A DNA stretch of 64,000 nt from Psettodes erumei (lineage: Eukaryota > Chordata > Actinopteri > Pleuronectiformes > Psettodidae), in NCBI GenBank assembly GCA_016785225.1, contig JAFBJZ010000416.1, positions 372,001 through 436,000 of the forward strand. The letters run 5' to 3'. The notes under the pieces were generated by a model. It worked only from the letters and a program-made list of their open reading frames with translations. It ran no database searches and was not told the DNA's origin. Below are positions 39,045 to 51,332 of this stretch, piece after piece (position 1 is the first letter of the stretch; the number at the start of each line of letters is the position of its first letter). The position numbers and the translations under genes are program-made.

Positions 39045-42000
39045 TTAAATCACTATGTCTCTGTGCCGTCAGGGTCACAGGGTCGGTCCAATTCTGACGG
39101 GGTTTTTTTTTTTTCCCCTCCCTGAAGTTTTGTTAGTGTCATTGTCCAGCTTCCTCTCCTGTGAGGCATTCATTCAAAAGTCGGGGGGCTGTCATTGTTT
39201 CTTCAGGGCCCCTGAGGAGGGCATTTTCACAGGGTTGGGGAGGTGAAGAAGAAGAAGAAGTGTGCGGGGGGGGGGCTGGTGGCCAGGGTGCGACATTCTG
39301 ACCGGGGCCAGAGCGGGCTCGCGTTACCGTGAGGCGCTGAGGGCGTGGGGGGGGGGCTGTGCCGCATGCCTGTGGCGAGTCGTTAACGGTTTTAACGGTG
39401 TGACAGACGAGCTGGGAAGTAAGAGGAGGCCCCCGATGACGGCAGACGTCTCACTCCCAGACGCGCACGCGCAGAGAAACCTCGCGGCCGTCCGGCCGGT
39501 TGTTCTTGTGTCGCTGAACTCTACCCGGCTGATGGAATCGGGCCGCTCTGGTTGCACTTCGTATCTCTTATCCATTGGGATCTTGAACTTTCATTTTCCT
39601 TCTTCATCGGCCAGATCCTCGGGGGGTTTTTTCGGTTGGAAAATGCACCGCGCCGCGCGTACCGAGAAGAAACCTACGCGGGGGAACTCACCGTGCTCCG
39701 GGCTCTCGCTGTCGCTCTTCTCTCCCCGCGCTTCCCGCTTCTCGGCGGCCTTGTGATGAGCTGCGCCGCAGTCGGCGCCCGTCGTCGCTTTGGGCTTGCG
39801 ACCCCTCTTCCTCTTCACGGTCTGGCCAGCCGCCCAGTCCCGCCGAGGGTCTGACGGATCGACAGCGGGAGGAGAGTTCAGTTTCGGGGGTCCTGCCCGG
39901 CGAACAACAAGCGATGCTGCATACTGTACTTCCAAACGCACCTTTCCCTCCTTGTCTGCAGTGGCCCTTGGGCGTCTCCTCCGCCCCGGGGTCCCCTCTG
40001 CAGTGCGGCGTGCCCGCCGATGGCGCGCCGCGCTGGGCCGCGGCCTTCTGCTTCAGCTGGGTCACCCGCCTGGCCAGCCTGGAGCTCAGGGCGCCGGGCC
40101 GACCCCTGTGCTTACAGCACGCTTTCATCTGCGGACGGGGGAGAGGAACAGCTAATTATTGACTAATTTCTTTCCGCTAATTGAAACATCCAGGAGAGAG
40201 GAAAAAAACAAAACAAAACATTGGCAGCAGGAAGTGGTTGTCAGACTGTGTGTGTGTGGTTGAACCAGGAGAGGCTGCAGGGGGACCGACCTGCGCAGCG
40301 CTGAGGCTGCTGAAGCCGTGATCGGACATTTTCTTCCTGGCTTTCTCCTCCAGCAAATTCAACCCAGCTCTGGAAAACACACAAAAAAACCCCAAACCAC
40401 TCAGATACGACATCGTCATACAGAATTCATCTGATCGCGCATTTCTTTTCGCTCAAGGACGACACTCTCTGCAACTCTGCCTTCTCCCTCCTCCCCGTCC
40501 GAAGGGGGGGGGGCACATTTGCGGCCTCGCTCGCTTCCCGCTCCTCCGCTCTTTCGCATAACGTCGACGAGGCGGGAGACGGGCCCCGCCGAAAACCGTC
40601 TGCGCAAGTTTGACGGCAAACACAGAAATATTCAGCGGCCGTGCGAATGTGGAACTCTGCCGAATCAGCGCATGAAAGGCTCGGACTTATCTGGCGCGAG
40701 GGAAGAGGCGGGGAAGAGAGGGAGAGGGGGGAGGAGGAGTGGGAGGGGGCTGAGGAGGAAGGGAGGGAGGGAGGGAGGAGAGAGAGAGAGAGAGAGAGAG
40801 AAAGATGAAGCAGTCTCGAGGGAGTCTGTCCGTTGACCGGAGCTTCAGGGCTCAATCGATAAACACTAACCTCTATTGAACACTACTCCTCCCTTCCTCT
40901 CTCTCTCTCTCTCTCTCTCCCTCTCTCTCTCTGTCCTTCCTTCATTGTATTCCTGCTCTCTCACGCCACAGGCAGCGCCAACACACACACACACACACAC
41001 GCACACACATGCACGCACACACTGTGTTAGCAGCTGTGTCTGAGGCAGGTGAATCCTATATTCCCACAGAGGGAAGGTTTGGCTCTCAGCATCTCCACTC
41101 TCAGGAGAGGAGAGGAGAGGAGAGGAGGGTGGAGGTGAGGAAAGGAGAGGAGGGGACAGGAGAGGAGAGGAGAGGTGAGGAAAGGAGAGGAGGGGACAGG
41201 AGAGGAGACGTGAGGAGATGAGAGGCGAGGAGACCCCTCGTCTGACCCCTCAGAGCTTCTAAGCCCATTAGCGTACGCCGTGTCACGCCCCCCCCATGCA
41301 GTACAGCGAGTGTGCGTGTAGATCGCTGGAGAACACCGCCGACATGCGTGCGTTCAGGTTTGGCCCGCTGCCGCTTTTTCACGGTTCGGGCAGTTGCAGT
41401 CGAGGGGAATTCTTCGCCTTGCATCATACGAGGAAACGACGCTGAAAATAAACGGTGCCCTTTCTTCTCGTGGCAGCAGTTCGGGGACGGCCCTTTCCTG
41501 TTTCACTATGACAACACCCCTGAGTAAGAGCCAAACAGGTGAAGGGAAAACGTTTCTGAACTGCGCTGTGGAAGAACTTGACTGGCCTGCGCGCCGGCTG
41601 GCAGTTGGCGAGTCTCTAACGCAAAGTTTCAGGTAGTCGAAAACGGTCGACAACCCGACAGCCCCCTCGCCTTCAAGCTGTTGTTTCAGGCACGTCCCGG
41701 CCTTTTACCGCCCCAGCTCCAGGGGGCTGACCTCGCCGCTCACGTCCCGCGCCGCTTCCAAGAGACGGGCGACGCATCGCCTGCCGACAGCCGGGGCGCC
41801 GGTGCCGAGCGCGCGAGCTCCGCTGATTAAACAAGTTGCGGGGCGCGTCCTAAAGACTCTCATTGTCATTTTCATTAGCGCCTTCTAATCACGGCGAGCG
41901 TGACAAACCTCGAGTTTCGCCAATCATTTTATCAAGGCGAGGGGGTGCGCGTGCTAACAGGGGTGGGGCGGCCTGAGAAAACACATTTATCATCGCGAGC

Positions 42001-43100
42001 GTCGAGTACCCACCGTTGCGCGCGCTTGCGCGTCTTTCCAGCTTGCGCGCGTATGTGCAGGAATGTGTGTCGGCGGGAGAGGTGGCGCGTCTGAGGTGTT
42101 AAATAATGTGTGGTTGTGTGCCGCTGGGGGGGGGGCGGCGCCGAGTCGTTTATCACTGTAATAACTGTACATCGGGACTTTGTACGGCCGTATTAATATA
42201 TGCTGGAGGTTCACGCCGAATCAGGACGTAATCAATGCGAGTGATAAATATGATTAAAAGTGATTAATGATGATTAATGAGGGCCTCGTCTCCATTACCT
42301 TCTCTCATTTAAAATCACGCCCGGCTTTCATCCCGTAAACCCGCTGTGTGTGCGTGTACGTGTGCGCGTGTACGTGTGCGTGCGCGTGCGCTCCTCCCAG
42401 TGCCCAATCAAGCAAATCATCAGCTATAGAGCGTTCGAATCAATTCGGCTGAAGGAGAACTTCTTGAAAATCAACCGTGCCTTTCACTAAAAACACAAAC
42501 AGAAATCAGGATGAATGAGCGGGGCTTTGCCAATCACACTGATTATACTGACGCAGTATCAGCGGGCTGACCTGAGTCTTTTGGAGCTCTCCGCGGCAGC
42601 TGGGCCGGGGGTGGACTTGCGCTTGCGGGGGCGGCCGGGCCCCCGGCGGGCAGGGCTACGAGACGTCTCCTCTTTCCTGCGGAGAGGGAGGAAGAGGAGG
42701 AGGAGGATCGTGGGGCGGGGATAAAAGATGCAGTCAGGACAGCCAGAGAAATCAGGAGGTGACTCGCATCGGCTGCAGGTCAAACTGCATTAGGCGCGCG
42801 CGGGGCGGCGAGCGCCGATACGTCAGGGGGATGCAGCATGACAACGGAGCCGCGAATGTCGGAATGCGCGATTCAGTCTCGACAAAAAGAAGTGTGTGTG
42901 TATGTGTGTGTGTGTGTGTGTGTTCTCTGCTCACTGGTGGTCGTGTTTCCTCTGTAGCTTGGCCAGTTCTCTCTGTTTCTCTTTGTAGCGGCGCTGAAGC
43001 TCAGCCAGCTGGACACGCATGGCCAGCTCCTCCCCTCCCATCGTCTCCATGGAGCCCTTCACTGGGCACACCTGACATGCACGCACACATACACACACAT

Positions 43101-43139
<39 letters not shown>

Positions 43140-44029
43140 AAGGGAATTTAGATGCTGGAAACAAACTGAGTTCGGTTGCGCAGCTTGTTGAGGAGATGGG
43201 AGTGCTCTGTGACCGAACGCTCGTGAGTTTGATCCCTGAAACAGCAAGTTTTTGTGTAAGAAGCATTAAATATTGAAAAAAAAAAAAAAAAAAGTTCTTT
43301 TCCTCTTTAACTTCAACAAAAAGCTGCCGGAATCTGCTGCTAATTTCTTAAAAGTCAGATACTTGGAATAAAAGTCTCCTACACCCGGGAGGTAAAAACA
43401 TTTTTTTTTCTGTTTTCAGCTTAGTTTAAGAAAAAAAAAAAAGATGATGAGTGTCCATTGTTCAACACCTCCCCACATTTCCAACCCCGCGTGATTTATG
43501 CCCGCGCTCGTTAAAAAAAAAAACGCAAAACACACACTCGGTTAAAACCTCACCGGCTCGTGGCGAGGCGTCCAGCTGCACTTCCTGCGCAGGTTGAGCC
43601 TCTTCCTGATTGGACACTGCTGGTCCGCCCCCACGCCTGCAGCCCCTCCCCCCATCTCCAGGGCACGGGCGGCCGCCAGCGTCGCCAGGCTGTGGAGGTC
43701 GAAGGTCAGCATGTCCTCACCTGCGCGGAGAGACGGATCGCCGTGGTTTGAGATTGGCGCGGCTGACACCGCGTTATAAAGCACGCCGCACGCCCCACGG
43801 ATTTATTTCTGGAGCGATGAAACCATGCCTTGAAAAGTGGTGATATTTATGATATCAGCTGGGTAGTTTATTTGATGTATACTGGCGTTCGTGCCTAATC
43901 GTACAACAAACAGCACAAACGCACACACACACACACGGTGCTGGAGAACGATCTCTACATCTGTCACTGTCATTAACTCTGTCATTGTCACAGCAACAGC
44001 AGATGAAACAGAATATTCATGAGACGACG

Positions 44030-44068
<39 letters not shown>

Positions 44069-44578
44069 GTGCAAATAAAACACACTCATTCCGAATACAT
44101 ACGTTCACCTACAACATTCGCAGGCGTGTGTGTGTGTGTTTGCACGAGGGGAGAATTGGAGAGAAGGAGAACAAGAGACAGGAGGGAGGAGGAGGAGGAG
44201 TGCAACGCAGTCAGATGGGGGGGGGGGTGGCCAGGAGAGGGGGAGTAAAGGGGAGGAGAAGCAATAAGAGGCAAAGTGTTTATTGAGCTATCTATTTATT
44301 CTCCTACATCTCCTCATTATGGACATGGACAGAATCCAATTTCCCCTTCGAGGAGAGGAGAAGGAGGGAAGAGGAGAGGAGAGAAGAGGAGAGGAGAGGA
44401 GATGAGGGGAGAGGAGAGGAGGGGAGAGGAGATGAGGGAAGAGGTGAGGAGAGGAGAGGAGATGAGATGAGGGAAGAGGAGAGAAGAGGAGAGGAGAGGA
44501 GATGAGGGGGGGGAAGAGGAGAGGCATTCTGCACACGAGAGCTGCAAGGCCTGTTCACCAACATCTGACATTATTAAA

Positions 44579-44621
<43 letters not shown>

Positions 44622-45040
44622 CGGGAGATGGGGAGACAGAAATGCGGTAAACAGAGGAGGGTGGGGGGGCAGGAAGGATGGAGTCTTCATCTGAGAAGCC
44701 CCATTTTTTTAAAAAAAAGAGAGCGAGAGACAGCGTGAAGGAGAGAACAAACGGATGAGGGAACGACAGGTAGCTCCTCGGAGAGTGGGAAGGAGCCGAG
44801 AGGAGACGGGGCTTTGTCCTGTCCTGCCTCCCCCCACCCCCCCACCCCCACCCACCCCCCACCCCCCACCGCTCGCAGAGGTCAGTGTGCCATCTCATCC
44901 GTCCGTTAGACCGGCCGGGCCAATGGCACGCTCCGATTACCCTGACAGGGTGACATCACCGCTGACATCACCACACCTCGGTTTGGTATCCTGGAGGATG
45001 GCCACAATCGATGCCCACGGTACACCGCACGCACGCACAC

Positions 45041-45073
<33 letters not shown>

Positions 45074-46160
45074 TCCCTGCGCAGTAATAACACTATAGTG
45101 TGTCTCTAAAGTGGGTGAAGGGTGCAATAAGAGGCGGCACGGGGGATTTCAAGGGGAAAAACAAAAACAGTGGAGGAAAATTAAATACTGTAACAGCCGA
45201 TATGGACCCGGTCATCATTAGAGTCCATTAAGGAAGTTTACGGAGCTGAAATTTCAATTGGGGGAGGGGGGCGTGTAGGAAATAAGGAAAACTGCGACAC
45301 AAACGCCTCCTCGGCGTGTAAATAGAAGCGACGGTGTTAATTTATACGGCGAGGGGGAAAGTAGCTCTCGCCGGCTTTAATCTGTAATTGCGATCTCCGG
45401 CGAACAGCTGAGATATCCCTCCACGTCAAGGGGCGCCGTAAATGCATCTGTCTGGGATCGGTTTCATCTCCCGAAACACATTCGCGATGACAAAAACGTC
45501 ATCAGCGGTATTAATAACGCCGCGTGCGGCGCGGCCGGGGCGAGGGGGTTTAAAATAAATGCGTTGCAATTTGGAGAGCGTTTTCCACACCGCGACAGGA
45601 CTTATTGATTTCACACCTATTACGCATGCTAACCACGTGCGCGCACACATAAACAAATGCAAAAAAAACACGCACGCACACACGCATGCACAGACAGCTG
45701 CGGAGCGACTTATGATTTTTACACTTATTAATTCCGTCAACAAGGCTTGCAGAGGCAGGATTTACACACAAGATTACATTGGTTTAATGGGGGGGGGAGC
45801 AAGTGGGGGGGAAAAAATAACAAAGGGGGAGGAGGGGAGGGGAGGGGAGGGGGGGAGGAGGCGCAGGCAGGGAGCAAGCAGCCCGGTGGAGAGACACATA
45901 GACTCTGATGGAGGAGAACAGGGATTCATCTGGGATTACTTAACAGCTTACACACAAACACACACACACACATCACCGCGCACGCACACACACATGCGGG
46001 CGAACATACAAACACACACACACACACAGATGCTGGCATAAATAAAAACACTTTCTCTCAGAGGGACGAGAGGAAAATAGGAGCGCTTACAGGAGAAGTG
46101 CTTTAAAGGAAAGGGTCTAATTAGCAAAGCAAGACGCCAGGGCCTGGGGGACACACTGGG

Positions 46161-46221
<61 letters not shown>

Positions 46222-49200
46222 TTGGCTTGTGGCTGAAGCTCAGCTCGCTTGTCCATCTCCGAGCCCCCTCCCCCCAAAACACACACACGCACCCTTCCCA
46301 AAGGAAAACAATATGGCTTATAAGCGAGAACAGAGAATCTGAACCGAGGGAGGAAGTGGGACGGCGCGTTGATGGCTCCACATCTGGGTTGCACAAGTCT
46401 CCCAGAACCCCCCCTCCCCCTTTTTTTTTAATAAAGTGTGTGTGTTTGTGTTTAGACAGGAACGAAGGAGGGTAAATTTAAAGAAAAATAATTCCTTAAT
46501 CTGATTTTCATGGGCATTTTAGTCCCATTTACCGTGACGTGACAATATCGACTGTACGCCCGTGAGATTTAAAAAAAAAAAAAGGGTGCATGTAAACACG
46601 CGGGGGGCTTTATCATTTCAGATGTAGTCCCTCAACTTTGTATATGAAAGTGGGTGTAAATGATGGGATTAGTGAGGTTGGGATGCCGCGACAGAGCAAA
46701 GAAGGAAGGAAATTCCCCCTCCTCACCTTCAGCGGCGTCCTCTTTGCTCTCCCTGCTCCTCTGCTGGATCTCCAGCTCGGCCAGCTCCCCCAGGATCTCC
46801 ATGCCGCGGTGGGGCGGGGGGCTCCTCGGGGCGGGCGCGGCCGGCGCGGGCGGGTACAAGGCATCTCTGGTGGCGCACAGGGCTGCGGCGATCAGGAGCT
46901 CCAGGCTCCACATGTAGGCCCCTTGGAGCTGGGCCGCCGCGGCCGCCGACGAGGCGAGGGTGGGGCCCGACGTCGGGGAGGGAACCGGGGAGCCGCGCGT
47001 TACCTCCGCCGGGTCCTCGCCCGGGCTCGTCCCGACCTCGTCCTCATCCTCAACCACCTCTACATTCTCCCCATCTTGGCCCCCGTCCTCCTCTTCCTCC
47101 TCCCTCTCTTCTTCTTCGGGATTTACAGGCACGGAGACAGTACATTCTTTGGGGTCAGGCTCCGTTCTCTCTCCCTCGCGCTCCTCCGTGTCCTCTTTTC
47201 CGTGTTCCCCGTCACGCCCGGCTCTTTGGATAGCTGGGGCTCCTCCGGGCGACCCAGAGAGAGCTCCACTTTTAGGGCTTTGCCCGTGGCTGTGGCCGGG
47301 CGGGCTGCATCGGGGACCGGAGCTGGGGAAAGGCACGGCGGCAATCCAGAAATCGCGCTCCCCGGCTCGGCGACGGAGCACCCTTTCGCCTCCGTCCTCC
47401 TCGCCCGCATCTCTTCCTGCGCAACTCCGCTCTGAGCTTCCGCCGCTCCGCGGTCCCCTCGATCCCCCCTCACCTCGTCTTTGACGTGGCGGGGGCACGG
47501 GAGGGCCTCGGAGTCGGGCTCGGCCGGCTCCGCCTCCGCCGCGGCGTGTTCGGCCAGTCGGGCTTCAGCGGGCGAGGGCCCGGCCTTGTAGCCCATGGCT
47601 ATCGGAGGGTAGGTGTACACAGGTGGCAGGTCTGGCGGAAAGAAGAGAGAGAGAGAGCGATGGTTTCATTGGGGTCTCCTGACACAAAACCTCGCCTGAC
47701 GTGAGATACGCAATTTATTTTAGAGCATCTGGAGAAAACCTGCGTTGCCTTTAATTCTTTTGTTGTTGTTGGTTTTTTAAAATTCGGGGTCATATCGTTC
47801 AGGGCGCACAGCAAGCGATCACAGCTGGTACAACCACGCTGACGGCCGGGGCGCATGAAACACGGGGAGCGCACGCGTGAAGCGCCGTCGATTGTGTGTA
47901 CCGGACGCGTATGTGCGAGCGGGCGCATAGATCTGCAGTATGTGGGATATTGATGACACCCCGCTGTTTTCCTGTGATTGCGGCGCCGGCCCCGTCACCC
48001 ACCCCCCGTTCCCTTATTATTGATGGTATCCCTCCGCCCCCTGACAGCGCGGCCAGATGAATGCGTATCCTTCCGCCTGTACTTCTCAAGGACCCCTGAA
48101 GGATAAGGAGGGGGGTCTGTCTGAAGATTTTCGCCGACCTTCCCTCCCGTGACGCGCGCGTGCGTGCGTACCCGTGTGCTTTCTCCGACCTTAATAGCTG
48201 ACCTGCCCGCTGTCCCTCTTTAGCACGAACAGAAAAAAAAAACAGACACGCACTCAAGGACACGCAGAGCAAGGGATCAGCCGTACCTCAAACATTTTTT
48301 TTTTTTACAAAATCAAAAGAATGCCACGCTTCAAAGAGCGCTACAGCAGCTACCTCCGCCTCTCCCCCTATTTTCTTTTTTTTAGCTCTCGCATAATGTG
48401 TCTGTCTATCGTTGTTTGCTGCCATCTTTGAATGTTTGTCGTCCAACCGCCACGTTCATCAAGTCACTGAGCATTTATTCATTCACCTGGCTCGAGGGAC
48501 TGCGGGTAGTCCTGAGGCGGCTGGCCCTCTCCCCGGTCGCTGCCCCTCTCCAGCCCTTTGGAGAGGTGCGATGGGGCAGGGCTGAGCGCCGGGGAGCGGG
48601 GCGCCGCCGCCGCCGGGCTGGGCGCCGGGGTCAGGGGGTTGGGCGGGTGCGGGCGCCTGGACGGGGATTGGTAGCAGGGTGACTGGCGGCTGGCGGGACA
48701 CACCCCCGGGGACGGCGTGGGCGTCTTCGGCGGGGGAGGGGTGTGGGAGAAGGGTTTGGCCGCGTGAGACGAGGCGGAGGAGGAGGAGGAAGACGAGGGG
48801 GGACTTCGGGATGCGGAGGATTCGTGGGGAGAATCGTCTATGGTGATGGCGTGCTCCTCGTGTTTTCTCTGCGAAAAAAGGGAAAGGGAGAGTGAGTCTC
48901 ATAGCCAAAGGATCTGGGACTGTGAGCGCAGAAGCACTACGCTGACGTTTTAACAATAAAACCTTATGCCAACAAAAGGAGGAAGTCATTGGCTTAAGCA
49001 AATACTGCCGAGCGTAATTTTGCACGCGCGTTTCTTCTATCTTCAAACAAATGATTAGGCGTCCCGCTGCCGACTCCTCAAAGGAGGAAGGCTCCTGCAC
49101 AAGTTGGCCATATTTTCGCGCGTACTACTTCTTGTCACAGGTTCTACGCTAACACGTAGCCTCCCCTCACACGCGTGTTACATGAGCTGCACCTGTCCTA

Positions 49201-51300
49201 TCGAGTGGCGCTGCATGTGCTCCATGGCTCGCTGTTGCTGCTGCTGGTGCTGCTGGTGCTGCTGCTGCTGCAGGGCGTACAGCTCCTGCTGCCGGAGGAA
49301 CGAGGAGCGGGAGTAGACAGGGTGGTGCTGCAGGTGGGGAGGGGGGCCCCGGCCTCCATACACGGGAGGCCACAGACCCGTCTGCTCCAAAACGTCTGGA
49401 GGGAGGAAGCGGTTCGAAAGAGAGAGGAAAGGTTAGGTTGTTGCGCTTTTTTTTTTCTTGAGTAGACGAAGCAGGGGCGAGAAAAAGCGAGAAAGAAAAG
49501 ACGTTCCTCTCACAAAACTCACATCATTAATGCGTTGGATTTGGAAACAGTAAAAAAAAAAAAAAAATTGCGGCGCACCGGGAGAATCATAAAGAGAAAC
49601 TGTCATTGAACTTAAAGAGCCCATATGAATATGTGGGGCCGGGGACTGTGAAGTGTGTGAGCTGAACGTTCAGACGCGGCAAGTTAATCCTGAACGCCGG
49701 CTCCACGTCACCCTCATATGCCCTCCTTTGACTCGTTCCGTTTCTAATGTTTTCGCCGCGCGGGGAAACACACGTTTTTTTTTTTTTTTTTTCTAAGCCC
49801 CACCCCGGGCACCTGCGAATTCAGATACGCGCGCGCGTGTGCACGCACATCCCTCCTTGGCTGCCTTGTCGCTGGGAACCTTTGTTCTGTGAGATTAGCC
49901 TGAGTGGGTTAATGTTTCCCAGGGGAAGGGTTCAGTGGATGCACTTCCCCTCTCCGCAGGAACTCCCACGAAGCGAGGCGAGGGAGGCGGGAGATAATTA
50001 AATTTCACAGCCTGTTTGCAAAGCAGCATTGTGCGCGCGCGCGCACGCACACACACGCGCACACATTTTTCTCCTTTTAGCGATGGTCGAGATGTACAAC
50101 ACATCCCTTGGCACTTTGGCGACGTTGGGAACAACACGCGTCCGCGCGAGCGCGCGTGTGCGCTTGCACGGAGTCCGGCGCAGCGCCACAGGAGAGATGA
50201 ATGTCGGTTGAAATGGTTTGCATAGCGCCGGGCGCACGCAGTCGGGGCGATGGAATAGCCGCTCCCATTAACGAAGCTATAAAACATGGCCCCGCTGACA
50301 GAGGGACTTAGTTGAGCATTATATTATGATTAGCCAATGATACTAAAACTCGGGGAGAGAAATGGCAGCGGCTCCGATAGTACAAATGGAGGAAAGTGGG
50401 GTGTTAGGGGGGTAGTAAGTACAGCAATGAATATATACTCTCGCCGGCTGTCTGTGTGTGTGTCTGTGCGTGTCTGCTGCTGCGGCAACGGGACGCCCGG
50501 CGTACCGAGATGATGGTGAGGCCCCGGCTCCGTAGGAAGAACCACCAGCGGGGAGTTGGGGTCCTGGGTGAGTGACCCCAAGACGGGCTGCAGGGGGCTC
50601 GGCAGACCCGGCGGGAAGCCCGGGCTCATCCCCACGTGGCTCAGACCTGCAACGGAGACACGAGCCAGTCAAACGAGAGCGGCATTTAAATGCTTATTTC
50701 AACAACGCCTGGCGATGTGTGCGCTCGGCAAACACAGACAGAACGAGGTGGGTTTGTGATTAAAACGGTAGTCACACTCACTGTACGAATGCCCCATCCA
50801 GAGGGAGGGGCTTCCCGTCCTCTGCATCCAGTGGTGGTGGGCCGGGTGAGCGTGCGCGGCGGGGTCCGCCCCCAGCTGGCTGGCTCCTCCCGGAACCAGG
50901 AGGTGAGAGGTCAGGTCGCCGTGGCAGCTGCTGGAGGGGTGTATCCGGGCGAACTCCACGCGATCCTTGCTGTCCCTGCCATGGGCGGCGTGAACTTTGT
51001 CAGTGCCCCGATTATCCCCACCCCACCCCCCTCTCCACCCCCCACACACGCACCCGGCATCATCATTACGATCATTATCTTCATCCCTGTCATCGTCATT
51101 ACCCCCGCTGCCATTATAATCATCGCGCAGAGGAAATGCGACAGCGACGGGAGCGGCAGCCATCATCCTCCGCGTCCGCGAGTTCTCATTATATGTTTTC
51201 TTCCCCTAATATGACTACATAATAAGAGCCCTATACTTCAGAGACATTCGTATTAGTCCCAATAACATTAATGCACTGCATCTCATCTTTGAGAAAGAGC

Positions 51301-51332
<32 letters not shown>

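Larger units (their letters stand above)
43721..46726 (-). other. bahcc1: bahcc1 intron (3.0 kb)
   Basis: Contains CA/GT runs, the GAGGA minisatellite at 44350-44525, a C-rich tract at 44827-44870 and a G-rich stretch near 45820-45860. No coding exon. Confidence 0.8.

Noticed and set aside
47323..47474. Possible 152-bp intron inside exon 46727-47631 (GTGAGG donor, TTCCCCAG acceptor)
   Set aside because: It joins the donor in phase 0 to a frame that stops after 16 codons, so it does not repair the reading frame.
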